Below, one piece after another: positions 54,078 through 62,665 of a stretch of DNA of 64,000 bases. This stretch comes from Cytophagales bacterium WSM2-2 (GTDB lineage Bacteria > Bacteroidota > Bacteroidia > Cytophagales > Cyclobacteriaceae), in the NCBI GenBank assembly GCA_015472025.1, contig BNHL01000001.1, positions 3,522,001-3,586,000 on the forward strand, read 5' to 3'. Below the pieces are notes generated by a model. That model had not been told where the DNA came from. It searched no databases and was given only the letters and a program-made list of their open reading frames with translations. Made by a program: the position numbers and the translations under genes. Positions within the stretch are counted from its first letter, which is position 1, and each line of letters begins with the position of its first letter.

Positions 54078-54569
54078 TTACCTTCTTATCACAAATGATT
54101 CAGATAGCCCTACGTCTTCCAATCGCCCACCGCTGTTAAGCAGTTGGTTAATCGCATTAAATTCCGCGCTTCTCCCCGCGATGTTCAAAACCCATTCATT
54201 GTTGGGATTTCCAGTCCAATATTTTTCCGTCTCCTCTTTCATAACCATGTATCGTTTGTTATCGCTATACTTCCTTTTGATTTTCGTTTCATCCGCGAAG
54301 TAGTCGTAGTAGCTCGAAGGCCAGCTTAATTCAGGAAGTAATTGACGGCAAAAAGCCATTGGAAGGAAGATGATAAGCTCCCGTGCTTCCAGTTCCGGAA
54401 CCCCGTTAGTTAACAGGTGATTCCTCAACTGCTCTTCGTCCATTTCCCTGGAATCTCTGCCGATGAGTTCGATTGCTTTTCTTGCCAGCAAGTTATAGTT
54501 GGTGGGTATTGGACTTTCATGCTGATCATTGGTATCGGTTTTACCAAAAATGTATTTTAAAAAATTCAT
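54078..54569 (-). CDS. Hypothetical protein
   Basis: A 163-residue soluble protein with no signal peptide, no membrane segment and no family I recognise. A polar N-terminus is followed by a helical stretch (NYNLLARKAIELIG) and a central LEARELIIFLPMAFCRQLLP. It sits just left of the first copy of the structured repeat (54601), so it may be the left-most gene of the module array or its flank. Confidence 0.5.
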   Translation of the reverse strand: MNFLKYIFGKTDTNDQHESPIPTNYNLLARKAIELIGRDSREMDEEQLRNHLLTNGVPELEARELIIFLPMAFCRQLLPELSWPSSYYDYFADETKIKRKYSDNKRYMVMKEETEKYWTGNPNNEWVLNIAGRSAEFNAINQLLNSGGRLEDVGLSESFVIRR

Positions 54570-54600
54570 TTGTTGTATTTCTTGTAACGTTAAAATAAAA

Positions 54601-54765
54601 CTCCGCCTTGCCGCTCTTCTTCACGAACAGGCTTCTCTTCGTAAAGATAACTAAGCCTTACCATTCGGTATTCCCTTCATAGCGTTTGTAAGAAGCCCTT
54701 ACCCATAAGAAAAGGAAATCTTATCTTTAAAAAATTTGATGGTGAAGAAGAGCGGCAAGGCGGAG
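54601..54765. repeat. Module-boundary repeat, copy A
   Basis: A 165-base palindromic element. Its 24-base ends are a perfect inverted repeat (54601-54624 and 54742-54765; left arm begins CTCCGCCTTGCCGCTCTTCT). Internally it shares the core GTAAAGATAACTAAGCCTTA and the right-hand AAGGAAATCTTATCTTTA with the other seven copies. Orientation is the same as in all copies. It lies between the hypothetical gene at 54078 and the small gene at 54824. Confidence 0.85.
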
Positions 54766-54823
54766 GACTTTATTAAATTTATGATTGTAATGGTCTTTCC
54801 CGGATTTTTAACTAAAAACCTAT

Positions 54824-55045
54824 ATGAGAAAATCAATGGTAATTCGCATTGTTCAAGTATTAATTGTTCTTGCAATGTTATGGATGATTTTTGCCCTTAA
54901 AGTGTCTTGGTCAAGGACTGACTACTATGCTATGTTGGCTAAAGAGAAAAATGAATTGCTTTTAAAGGAACAGGTAAAAGCAGAAAAGTTGCGGTCAAAA
55001 TTGGATTCGTGCAATCAGATATTGACCTCTTTAAGAAATAAATAA
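54824..55045 (+). CDS. Small membrane-anchored coiled-coil protein
   Basis: A 73-residue protein with an N-terminal membrane segment (IVQVLIVLAMLWMIFAL) and a charged coiled-coil tail (KEKNELLLKEQVKAEKLRSK). No family recognised; one of only two rightward genes among the repeat-bounded modules. It follows repeat copy A. Confidence 0.45.
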   Translation: MRKSMVIRIVQVLIVLAMLWMIFALKVSWSRTDYYAMLAKEKNELLLKEQVKAEKLRSKLDSCNQILTSLRNK

Positions 55046-55130
55046 ATTTTGCAGCCCTCGCGCTGTTGTATTCTTCACGCGCAAGCCTTACTAAAGTCCA
55101 TATCGTTACGTGAATTTTCTCAACGAATCT

Positions 55131-55427
55131 CTAATGGTGATCCGTATGTTCAGAACTAGAATTATCTCCATCACCCCACAGCCCAAGTCCGCTCTCAGAA
55201 AATGTCCCCCCACCTTTTGTTTTATTATAATTCGCTGATCCAGGTGTCGCCTTTGTAATAGTCTTGATGATTATTATCCAGATAAACGGGATCAACCAAA
55301 TTAAAATGTTGTGAATTATTTTTTGCCCCTTATTAAAATAGATGTCCGTCTTGTTAAAGGTAATTACAAATTTTAAAGTCCAGAGGACGTAAATAGCAAT
55401 GAGTCCGAATAGTAAATAATTTTTCAT
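55131..55427 (-). CDS. Small membrane protein, function unknown
   Basis: A 98-residue protein with two hydrophobic segments (YLLFGLIAIYVLWTLKFVI and ILIWLIPFIWIIIIKTIT) and a C-terminal His/Asp/Ser-rich tail (NSSSEHTDHH). The layout resembles a phospholipase-D-N-terminal (PLDc_N-like) small membrane protein, but I cannot be certain. It belongs to the module between repeat copies A and B. Confidence 0.45.
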   Translation of the reverse strand: MKNYLLFGLIAIYVLWTLKFVITFNKTDIYFNKGQKIIHNILIWLIPFIWIIIIKTITKATPGSANYNKTKGGGTFSESGLGLWGDGDNSSSEHTDHH

Positions 55428-55488
55428 TTATCTCTTTTATCTCTGAATCCTCTTGTCTAGAAATATCACCGGTAAGGCGAGAGGATTT

Positions 55489-56721
55489 CTAAAACAAGTC
55501 TTTAACTAAATTCCCAAATCCTTCTTTCAGAGCGCCAGGTACTTTCATTCCGCCTCCAACAGTTTCTTCATAGCATGATGGCTTAAAAGTATTTGTACAA
55601 TGATTCCAATCATTCTCCGGTACGATATAACCAATGTAATCGTTGGTCATCCCGATAACAATCTTATAGGGGCCAGGTAATAATTTTTTTATGTCTTCTC
55701 CAAATGAGTCTAGTGGTTCACCGGGCATCGATGCAATTTGTATAATGCCCAGGTCCAATATTGAAATAGAAGTACGTTGCCCATAGTCAACCGAACCTGT
55801 AGCTGTTCTTACGGTTATAGTCGCGGTATCACTTTTAGTATAGTTATGTAATATATCGTTGGCCAACGCCTGACCAAAATTCTTTGCCATTTCAAAAGTG
55901 CCACCGGATCGATCATATGGGTTGCTCGTGCCAACCCGATCCGGATTAATGTTTCCAAGGCTTCCGTTAAAAAACAGGGCAGTACCGCCAAGCTCATTTT
56001 CGACAGCATCTCTCAAAAAGTGAACATAATCAGCTGTTATTTTTGTATTCGTAGGTCCAAGGACCACGGGATGACAGCTGAAATTCAATATCGTAGCTAT
56101 ATTTTTCTTCTTATCATTTTGAAACTCAATCGTAGCGAATTCATTTTTTACACTACGTTCGGGATTTCTTCGATTTATTGTTTTGACATTTGAAATTCCG
56201 GAACGAGCAATGGCCTTGACGTTTTGTAAAGAATTTAATGCTTGTACAGTTGCATCCGTTGAGTTCTTATACATAGTGGAGAGGTATTTATCATTCACCC
56301 TTCCATCCATCATCGAAGGCCCGGAATGGGTATGTATGGCGTGGATAAAAATATTCTCTTCCGTTAGACCTGTAGCCTGTTTTATTTGAGCTTTCAAAGT
56401 AGTGATTTGACTTTGAGTAATCCCGATTAAATCTAAAGCAATCAATGCAACGATGGAGTGATCATCAGCGATTACAATGCACCTTGAGCTTATGGCATCA
56501 TTAATTCCGGTTGACGAGCGTGGATCATATCCTTCCATGCTCACCCCCGTTTGATTTTCCGGGCTAATACTTACTACAGCTGAACCAACTCGCAAACCGG
56601 CACCACTATTTAGCTTATCCATCGCAAGTGTTGAACCGGATTTTGGGTTTTCATGCTCACAGGAGATGAGAGTAAAGAACAGGCAAGTTGTAATTAAAAG
56701 ATACCGAATAATTGTGTTCAT
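55489..56721 (-). CDS. Neutral ceramidase N-terminal-domain lipoprotein
   Basis: A 410-residue lipoprotein (MNTIIRYLLITTCLFFTLIS, Cys21 lipidated). It matches the catalytic N-terminal domain of neutral/alkaline non-lysosomal ceramidases: IHAIHTHSGPSMMDGR, NFSCHPVVLGPTNT, TALFFNGSLGNINPDR and later QIASMPGEPL. The family hydrolyses ceramide or related amides, and this one lacks the separate C-terminal Ig-like domain of long homologues. Start at 56721; an upstream in-frame ATG at 56817 lies inside repeat copy B and is rejected. It is the largest gene of the module between copies A and B. Confidence 0.83.
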   Translation of the reverse strand: MNTIIRYLLITTCLFFTLISCEHENPKSGSTLAMDKLNSGAGLRVGSAVVSISPENQTGVSMEGYDPRSSTGINDAISSRCIVIADDHSIVALIALDLIGITQSQITTLKAQIKQATGLTEENIFIHAIHTHSGPSMMDGRVNDKYLSTMYKNSTDATVQALNSLQNVKAIARSGISNVKTINRRNPERSVKNEFATIEFQNDKKKNIATILNFSCHPVVLGPTNTKITADYVHFLRDAVENELGGTALFFNGSLGNINPDRVGTSNPYDRSGGTFEMAKNFGQALANDILHNYTKSDTATITVRTATGSVDYGQRTSISILDLGIIQIASMPGEPLDSFGEDIKKLLPGPYKIVIGMTNDYIGYIVPENDWNHCTNTFKPSCYEETVGGGMKVPGALKEGFGNLVKDLF

Positions 56722-56751
56722 TATTGCATAAGTTAACGTCCTTACGAGATA

Positions 56752-56952
56752 TCCCGCCATTGCCAATGTTTCTTCACCGGCATGCCCTCTTTCGTAAAGA
56801 TAACTAAGCCTTATCATTTGTTACTTCATTCATAACAATTGGTTAGAAACCCTATAGAGTATCATAGTGTTTATAAAAACCTTTCACTCATAAATAAAGG
56901 AAGTCTTATCTTTTTAATCTTTGCAGGTGAGGAACATCGGCAAAGATGGGAG
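56752..56952. repeat. Module-boundary repeat, copy B
   Basis: About 201 bases, longer than copy A because of an insertion after the core (around the AACAATTGGTTAGAAACCCT section). The outer arms are imperfectly inverted (CCCGCCATTGCCAATG... and ...CATCGGCAAAGATGGGAGG). The core TCGTAAAGATAACTAAGCC and AAGGAAGTCTTATCTTT are present. Same orientation as the other copies. Confidence 0.8.
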
Positions 56953-56959
56953 GCAATAG

Positions 56960-57406
56960 TTATTTGCCATCGCTTATAATATTGTAAAGAGTCTTAAAGT
57001 CTGAAGGTAATAGCTCCTCTGAAACTTTGTAGGTACTAATCAATTTGTCTGTATTGAAAATCTCAATAACATAGTATCTATCTCCAGTCACCAGGCCTTT
57101 AGTCTTTCCGAGACTTGTCCAGGTTAACTGGTCAACCATGCTGAATATATTTTCTCTTTTGCCTTTGTTAAACTCGACAGGTCTCTTGTATTTACCTCCT
57201 TTAACATGCAAATAGTTTAAAACTGGTGTGATGGAATAAATCTTTTTGCTTTTAATGATAAGTTCATATTTCTGTGAAAGTAAGGAGTCCCCCGTATAGG
57301 AAATTGTCATTCTATCAAGTTTCTCTTCTTTTGTCTGAGAAAATGAATTGAAATAGTTCAATGCCAAAATTAATATCGTCAATAAAATCCTTGTCACCAT
57401 TAACAA
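56960..57406 (-). CDS. Secreted protein, function unknown
   Basis: A 148-residue protein with a signal peptide (RILLTILILALNYFNSFS). The mature part resembles small exported proteins with beta structure (SYTGDSLLSQKYELIIKSKK). No family recognised. It is the only gene between repeat copies B and C. Confidence 0.5.
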   Translation of the reverse strand: MLMVTRILLTILILALNYFNSFSQTKEEKLDRMTISYTGDSLLSQKYELIIKSKKIYSITPVLNYLHVKGGKYKRPVEFNKGKRENIFSMVDQLTWTSLGKTKGLVTGDRYYVIEIFNTDKLISTYKVSEELLPSDFKTLYNIISDGK

Positions 57407-57442
57407 AGTCTTGATTTAATGATTGTTGTTACGTCTTTGTCC

Positions 57443-57639
57443 TTGCCCTCGCTGGTGTTCTTCACCGGCAAGCCTTACTTCGTAAAGATAACTAAGCCTT
57501 ATCATTTGTTACTTCATTCATAACAATTGGTTAGAACCCCTATAGAGTATCATAATGTTTATAAAAACCTTTCACTCCATAAATAAAGGAAGGCTTATTT
57601 TTTAAAAAATACCGGTGAAGAACCCCGGCATAGGCGGGG
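57443..57639. repeat. Module-boundary repeat, copy C
   Basis: About 197 bases; its insertion after the core is nearly identical to that of copy B, so B and C are closely related. The outer arms pair (GGTGTTCTTCACCGG on the left, CCGGTGAAGAACCCC on the right). Same orientation. Confidence 0.8.
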
Positions 57640-57653
57640 TATCAAGTTTTTAT

Positions 57654-58391
57654 TTACCAGGGTATCTCTCCCGTATTAGGGTTGTTTTCTTCACTGAAGA
57701 ATTTCCCTGTCGGGCCGTCTTTATCAATCAAAGCATATTTTACTATTCGTTTTCCTGCATCTTCAACAGTCCCTTGTCCACGATGTCCATTAAAATCCGT
57801 TTTTGTGTATCCCGGGCAAATGGCGTTTACTTTAAAGTTGGTATCCTTTAATTCGTAAGCCAATACAACGGTGTACATATTCAAGGCTGCTTTTGAAGAA
57901 AGATAAACGGCACCTTTATAGTCGTAATACTTGTAAGACGGGTCGCTGTGTAAAGTAATTGAACCTTGACTTGAACTTACATTTACAACACGGGGTTCAG
58001 AAGATTTTCTCAATAAATCAATAAATGCCTGTGTAACTCTTACCACTCCATAAACATTGGCATCGTATGCTGCTTTGAACTGTTCTACTGTTGCGTCAAA
58101 TGCGGATTGCGGATAGCCACCGTAAATTCCCGCATTGTTGATAAGAATATCCAATGCTTTTGTCTTCTCACCTATTTCCGTGCTGGCATTTTTTACAGAT
58201 TCATCATCTGTAATGTCGAGCTGAATAGCTTCCACATGACGCAATCCCTCCGCCTTAAGTTTATTCACGGCTGCTATACCGTTTTCTAAATGGCGACTGC
58301 CGAGGTAAACATAAACTCCTTTTTGGGCAAGTTGCCGTGCAACTTCAAAGCCAATACTTTTGTTTGCTCCTGTTACTAATGCTGTTTTCAT
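57654..58391 (-). CDS. Short-chain dehydrogenase/reductase
   Basis: A 245-residue NAD(P)-dependent oxidoreductase of the classical SDR family. The cofactor motif is VTGANKSIGFEVARQLA, with NNAG in ILINNAGIYGG, catalytic Ser in VNVSSSQGSIT and catalytic Tyr/Lys in YLSSKAALNMY (YxxxK). The start at 58391 (MKTALVTGANKSIG) is supported by the fold; the longer start adds 19 residues. The AraC gene upstream on the same strand probably regulates it. The product substrate is unknown. Confidence 0.9.
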   Translation of the reverse strand: MKTALVTGANKSIGFEVARQLAQKGVYVYLGSRHLENGIAAVNKLKAEGLRHVEAIQLDITDDESVKNASTEIGEKTKALDILINNAGIYGGYPQSAFDATVEQFKAAYDANVYGVVRVTQAFIDLLRKSSEPRVVNVSSSQGSITLHSDPSYKYYDYKGAVYLSSKAALNMYTVVLAYELKDTNFKVNAICPGYTKTDFNGHRGQGTVEDAGKRIVKYALIDKDGPTGKFFSEENNPNTGEIPW

Positions 58392-58463
58392 ATTTTTAAT
58401 ATTTAATGAAGCAAAAGTAGAGAGCCAAAAAACAGGTGAACTGGACAAATCGATTTACTTGCC

Positions 58464-59324
58464 CTACAAATCCTGACTGTGTAAAAACTCACTTACACTT
58501 TTTCCGGTACTTTTTTTGAAAAGCCTTGAGAAATAATCCGGGTCATTAAATCCTAATTCATACGCTAATTCTTTTACAGAAAGATTAGAATAACGCAGTT
58601 TCCGCTGGGCTTCGATCATCAGGCGGTTAGTGAAAAAATCCTTTGGCGATGTGCCTGAATATTCTTTTACGAGCCGGTATAAGCTGTTGGTAGTTAACGC
58701 CAGTTTTTCGGCAATTGTATTTATAGATGGTTGCTCTGTAAGGTGTGTTTCCACCATTAATTTGAACTCAACAAACTTTGATAAGTTAGTGTTCACAATA
58801 TCAACGGCTTCATTTTTAAAATAAGCACTGTTCAATTCTGATAATAGTAAATTAAAGTAGGCTAATATTATTTCTGAGTCGGTCAACTGTTTTTCTGCAT
58901 GAAGTATTTCATTCAAAATTTCAAAAACTTTTCTTACCCTTTCCCTTGCAGCATTGTCTAACGTTATAGTTTGTGAGTTTAATGGGTTAACCAAAAATGG
59001 AAAGCGTTGCGGTAGCAAAGCCAATGTATTTTCATCAAACAGTATCTTAAAATATTTTAGATCGTCCGTTTTAGCAGGAGGTACAAAAATTTGATTAGGC
59101 ATTGCAAAAAGCAAGACTCCATCGGTAATGGTAATGTCTTGTAAGTCCAGTTTGTAAGTGATAGAGCCGCTATCAATCAATACAATGAAATAAGAAGTCA
59201 ACCTGCGAGGCTGAAGCAGTTTTCGCTGAATATCAGTAGAAGGATAGGGGTTGTCATTGGAGTTAATCTTAATCTTCAATTTGTCGTTCTGTGAACCCCT
59301 GGATTTTTCGTTTGCTTCTTGCAT
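58464..59324 (-). CDS. AraC-family transcriptional regulator
   Basis: A 286-residue regulator with an N-terminal cupin-like sensing half (LKYFKILFDENTLALLPQRF) and a C-terminal AraC domain: TIAEKLALTTNSLYRLVKEY and ELAYELGFNDPDYFSRLFKK. It is followed by an SDR gene, a pairing seen repeatedly in Bacteroidota. Together they form the module between copies C and D. Confidence 0.85.
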   Translation of the reverse strand: MQEANEKSRGSQNDKLKIKINSNDNPYPSTDIQRKLLQPRRLTSYFIVLIDSGSITYKLDLQDITITDGVLLFAMPNQIFVPPAKTDDLKYFKILFDENTLALLPQRFPFLVNPLNSQTITLDNAARERVRKVFEILNEILHAEKQLTDSEIILAYFNLLLSELNSAYFKNEAVDIVNTNLSKFVEFKLMVETHLTEQPSINTIAEKLALTTNSLYRLVKEYSGTSPKDFFTNRLMIEAQRKLRYSNLSVKELAYELGFNDPDYFSRLFKKSTGKSVSEFLHSQDL

Positions 59325-59374
59325 GTTGTCTGCACTTAGTTTGTGGGTAGTGTATTACAATTGCCGCTAAACAT

Positions 59375-59470
59375 CCTCGCCCATGCTCTTCACCGTCAAG
59401 CCTTCCTTCCGTAAAGATAACTAAGCCTTATCATTTGTTATTTCATTCATAACCACGGCAAAGACGAGAG
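59375..59470. repeat. Module-boundary repeat, copy D (internally deleted)
   Basis: Only about 96 bases. The left arm and core are intact (CCTCGCCCATGCTCTTCACC, then GTAAAGATAACTAAGCC), but after TTTCATTCATAACC the sequence jumps directly to the right arm (CGGCAAAGACGAGAG). About 70-100 internal bases are missing relative to the other copies, with the deletion probably at a shared AAC. Confidence 0.65.
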
Positions 59471-59471
59471 A

Positions 59472-59663
59472 ACATACGACCCCTCCGGGGTCGAACCTGT
59501 TTTGCGACTTTAATAGCTAAAAACATTTGACCCCCTCTGGGGTCTAGTTCGCCAACAAGATTTGACGTAACGGAATTTTTGATCCCAGAGGCGTGCGTGC
59601 CGGCAGGGATCGTATGTATATAGAAAATAAACCAATGAAACTGTCTCGACCCGGGTCGTATGT
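59472..59663. repeat. GACCCC/GGGGTC palindrome cluster
   Basis: Three short palindromes lie between copies D and E: CGACCCC...GGGGTCG (59477-59493), GACCCCCTCTGGGGTC near 59530, and CGACCCGGGTCG (59647-59658). The flanks ACATACGACCC (59472-59482) and GGGTCGTATGT (59653-59663) are an exact inverted pair. A GATCCC...GGGATCGTATGT stretch lies in the middle. It is a second repeat type of the kind dispersed in Bacteroidota. No gene is present here. Confidence 0.6.
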
Positions 59664-59690
59664 TGCCCTTTAAGGCAGAGTGAGCAAACT

Positions 59691-59853
59691 ATCTATAGGC
59701 GGTGTTCCTCACCAGCACGCCTTCCTTCGTAAAGATAACTAAGCCTTATCATTTGGTAATACCTTCATAGCGTTTGCAAGAAATCTTTACCCATAAATAA
59801 AAGAAGTCTTAGCTTTTAAAATTAGCCGGTGAAAAACTCCGGCTAATACGGGG
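59691..59853. repeat. Module-boundary repeat, copy E
   Basis: About 163 bases. Arms are TATAGGCGGTGTTCCTCACC on the left and CGGTGAAAAACTCCGGC with AATACGGG on the right, an imperfect inverted pair; the core and AAAGAAGTCTTAGCTTTTAA are present. Same orientation. It ends just before the methyltransferase gene. Confidence 0.8.
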
Positions 59854-59871
59854 GCATCCAAATAGCGAGAG

Positions 59872-60615
59872 TTATTTTTGCGTTCTTCTTTTTAAAAACG
59901 GTAGGAACATAGGTGTCTTATTTTTGTAGGCCTTGTATTCATGACCAAATTCTTTCATCATATCTTCTTCTTCAAAGATGGCCCCGATGATGAAATAGAC
60001 TGTCAGCAAAACAGCGAAAAATAAATGCGTCATCGTCATTACTGGCGCTGCCCATAGCCCGAGGATGCCTCCCAGGTAAAGCGGATGCCGTGCATATTTG
60101 TAATACGCAACGATTTTAAACTTCAAGGGGGTATAGGGTTTGCCTGTCAGCTCGAGATAGGTTTGTCGGAGTCCAAAGAGATCAAAGTGATTAATCAGAA
60201 AGGTGCTGGTGAAGAGAATCGCCCATCCCAAAAAAAAGAGAACATAGACGACATAAAATAGTGTAGTTCCTGCAGGAATGTTCCATGCCATTCCTCCGAG
60301 TGGTGCCCAATACCAGGTGAGTACGGCCAGCAACACTCCCGCCACCCACACATAGGTGCTGCGTTCAATGGGTGTTGGAATGAATTTGGTGATCCAGTCT
60401 TTGAACCACTTTCTGGCCATGACACTGTGGGGCACGGCAAAAAGTAGTACCAATCCCAAATTCCTTGTCAAAGCCAACGGAAAATTTACGTCAGCATTAC
60501 GGTCAATAGAAATTTCAGGGATCAGGTTGCTTACCGACAATATCCAAAATAACAAGGACACAAAGCCAATTAAATAAGAGATGATGGAGTAGGTAAATAG
60601 AAGAACCGATTTCAT
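59872..60615 (-). CDS. Methanethiol S-methyltransferase-like membrane protein
   Basis: A 247-residue integral membrane protein. Its C-terminal half resembles the MddA/isoprenylcysteine methyltransferase group (YKYARHPLYLGGILGLWAAP, GAIFEEEDMMKEFGHEYKAY), which methylates methanethiol to dimethylsulfide in some bacteria. The NnrU-like N-terminus has LGLVLLFAVPHSVMARKWF. The start at 60615 (MKSVLLFTYS) is preferred; an in-frame GTG at 60678 adds 21 residues. The adjacent AraC gene on the same strand suggests co-regulation. The substrate is inferred from family only. Confidence 0.72.
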   Translation of the reverse strand: MKSVLLFTYSIISYLIGFVSLLFWILSVSNLIPEISIDRNADVNFPLALTRNLGLVLLFAVPHSVMARKWFKDWITKFIPTPIERSTYVWVAGVLLAVLTWYWAPLGGMAWNIPAGTTLFYVVYVLFFLGWAILFTSTFLINHFDLFGLRQTYLELTGKPYTPLKFKIVAYYKYARHPLYLGGILGLWAAPVMTMTHLFFAVLLTVYFIIGAIFEEEDMMKEFGHEYKAYKNKTPMFLPFLKRRTQK

Positions 60616-60723
60616 GGATGTATGTGTTTTACTTTTGTGATGGGTTTCAATGATTACCACAAAAGTAGGGGAGGTCACCCTGACAAGAGTAGCCTGTAAA
60701 GTTCAAAAAATAGACTATGCGGT

Positions 60724-61596
60724 TCAACTAAGCTGGCGTTGCTGTAAGCGATATTGATGGGGGGTGATTTTATGCTTTTTCTTAAACACCCGGATAAAGT
60801 GTGAGGTATCTTCAAATCCACATTGAAGAGAAATTTGACTAACGGCCAAGTCGGTGGTGGCAAGTAGTTTCAGTGCAAGTTCAAGTTTGCGGTGCAGAAT
60901 CCAGGCAGCAGGGGAGGTTTTATATTGCTGCTTGAATAGGCGCTTGAAAGAAGATAAACTCAGGTAGCATAGCTGCGCAAAATCCACCAGCTTCAGGTTG
61001 TAGGCGTAGTTCGCTTCCATTACATAACTCAGCTGGTGGCCCTCGGGGTGGGTGAGTGAAACGAAGTAATCTTTGAGAGGCTGGTGGTGGGCGCTGGTAC
61101 ACACCTGCAGCAAGAGCTCTTCAAACTTCAGTTTGAGAAGTTGTTCATTGGGTTTTTTAGATAAAGAGAGATACGAGGCGACCGAACTAAAATAACTCTC
61201 CAGCAGCTCGTCAGGAGGAATGCGTAGAACGGGTTCCGGGTTCAGCGGCTGGCTCGTTGCCTCAGCCATGAATTGCGGGTGTTTTTGTAAAAACGACCTG
61301 ACGAAATCATCCGGAAGAAAAAGAAAGATGGCGCAAAATTCATCTTCGAAAAACTGCTGCGTCAGGTTTGCACCTTTTTTGATAAACAGGATGTCGCCCG
61401 GGTATACGTCATAATCACGCGAAACACTTTTCCACATTTTCCGTCCGGAGAGGATGTAAGCAAAATAATTATTGTCTGACCAGACACCGAAGCGGGTTTC
61501 CTCCATGACGCACTTGTATTCAACAAACAACAATCCGTCAATTTCCATTTTCCGGAAATGCGAACTGTTTTTTACCAATGAATAGAGATTGACCAT
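60724..61596 (-). CDS. AraC-family transcriptional regulator
   Basis: A 290-residue regulator. The C-terminal domain shows LVDFAQLCYLSLSSFKRLFK and SLQCGFEDTSHFIRVFKKKH, ending ITPHQYRLQQ. The N-terminal part is a cupin-like sensing domain (GVWSDNNYFAYILSGRKMWK). It is paired with the methyltransferase gene 108 bases downstream; together they fill the module between copies E and F. Confidence 0.85.
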   Translation of the reverse strand: MVNLYSLVKNSSHFRKMEIDGLLFVEYKCVMEETRFGVWSDNNYFAYILSGRKMWKSVSRDYDVYPGDILFIKKGANLTQQFFEDEFCAIFLFLPDDFVRSFLQKHPQFMAEATSQPLNPEPVLRIPPDELLESYFSSVASYLSLSKKPNEQLLKLKFEELLLQVCTSAHHQPLKDYFVSLTHPEGHQLSYVMEANYAYNLKLVDFAQLCYLSLSSFKRLFKQQYKTSPAAWILHRKLELALKLLATTDLAVSQISLQCGFEDTSHFIRVFKKKHKITPHQYRLQQRQLS

Positions 61597-61636
61597 TTCC
61601 TAGTTGGTACTTACGCTGTCATAGATCAACGGCTCA

Positions 61637-61806
61637 CTCGCCATTGTCGTGTTTCTTTACCTGCAAGCCTTCTTTCGTAAAGATAACTAAGCCTTATCAC
61701 TTGGTAATTCCTTTATAACAGTTTGTAAAAGATCTTTATCTATAAATAAAGGAAGTCTTATCTTTCAAAAAGATTTATTATGAGATTGACCGGGTTCCTG
61801 CGCGAG
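61637..61806. repeat. Module-boundary repeat, copy F
   Basis: The left arm and core are intact (CTCGCCATTGTCGTG, then TCGTAAAGATAACTAAGCC) and the inner right section AAGGAAGTCTTATCTTTC is conserved. The right outer arm is decayed: only a GCGCGAG end can be matched to the left CTCGC. The element therefore stops about where the next ORF (61810) starts. Confidence 0.65.
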
Positions 61807-61809
61807 AAT

Positions 61810-62148
61810 ATGAACATTGTCTGTGTAGATGATATTCACATAAGTGAGACACCTAATGACGTTCAACTCTTAGCAAGGATTCAAGCCTATTTGCTTCAGG
61901 GAAAAACCATAATAAGTTTTATGCATATATGTGTCGATGAGCAGGAAAACCTGATTGGGCCGAGCCAGATATACACAGATGGAAATTGGGTTTGGCCAAA
62001 CTATCTTATTTATTTTTTGAACAAGTATCAGAACTTAAAAATTGATGCCGACTTTATCGCCCACATGGTGAAAAATGACTTTACGATTGATGAATTTGAT
62101 ATGACGAATATTCAGAAAGAATATGTCAAACTAGGTAGGATCTATTGA
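61810..62148 (+). CDS. Hypothetical protein
   Basis: A 112-residue soluble protein of unknown function, begun at 61810 (MNIVCVDDIHISETPNDVQL). An in-frame ATG at 61780 exists but its codons would lie inside the right arm of repeat copy F. The middle reads QIYTDGNWVWPNYLIYFLNK. It is one of the two rightward genes of the array. Confidence 0.5.
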   Translation: MNIVCVDDIHISETPNDVQLLARIQAYLLQGKTIISFMHICVDEQENLIGPSQIYTDGNWVWPNYLIYFLNKYQNLKIDADFIAHMVKNDFTIDEFDMTNIQKEYVKLGRIY

Positions 62149-62174
62149 CATTAGATCAATAATGAAGAGTAAGT

Positions 62175-62639
62175 TTATTTAAGTTCTGAAAGTATCAATT
62201 TTTTCTGCTTCAATGTGTTCTTCATTGCTTTATCCCTTACTGCTGGGTCAGCGCTATGTATTAATTCAAAATATTCAGTTGGTACAACTTGCCATGATAA
62301 TCCATATTTATCTTTACACCATCCACAAGAGCCTTCCTCACCACCATTTTTAGTAAGAGCTTCCCAATAGTAATCCGTTTCAGCCTGGTCTTTTGTATTG
62401 ATAACAAAAGAAACTGCTTCATTAAATTTGAATAGCGGGCCCGCTGCTAAAATGCTAAACTCCATTCCGGCTATTTCAATTACAGCTGTCTGTATCCCCG
62501 CATCATTTCCACTTTCATCACTACCGAACTTGCGAAAATCTTTCAGCTTACCGTCTTTAAAAATGGACAAGTAGTAATTTGCTACCGCTTTGGCATCTTT
62601 CTCTACCCACAGATAGGGTGTAATTTTTTGAGTAGTCAT
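62175..62639 (-). CDS. VOC (PhnB-like) protein
   Basis: A 154-residue VOC-fold protein related to the PhnB / 3-demethylubiquinone-9 methyltransferase-like group (TPYLWVEKDAKAVANYYLSI, FKFNEAVSFVINTKDQAETD, GWCKDKYGLSWQVVP, ending KQKKLILSELK). The start at 62639 (MTTQKITPYLWVE) matches the family. The catalytic function is unknown; small VOC proteins are frequent passengers of cassette-like regions. Confidence 0.83.
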   Translation of the reverse strand: MTTQKITPYLWVEKDAKAVANYYLSIFKDGKLKDFRKFGSDESGNDAGIQTAVIEIAGMEFSILAAGPLFKFNEAVSFVINTKDQAETDYYWEALTKNGGEEGSCGWCKDKYGLSWQVVPTEYFELIHSADPAVRDKAMKNTLKQKKLILSELK

Positions 62640-62665
62640 ATTTTTATTTTTAATGATGTAGTCGA

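Noticed and set aside
56722..56817. Longer start of the ceramidase-like gene at 56817
   Set aside because: The extra codons come from the boundary repeat copy B, and they would bury the lipoprotein signal that begins at 56721.
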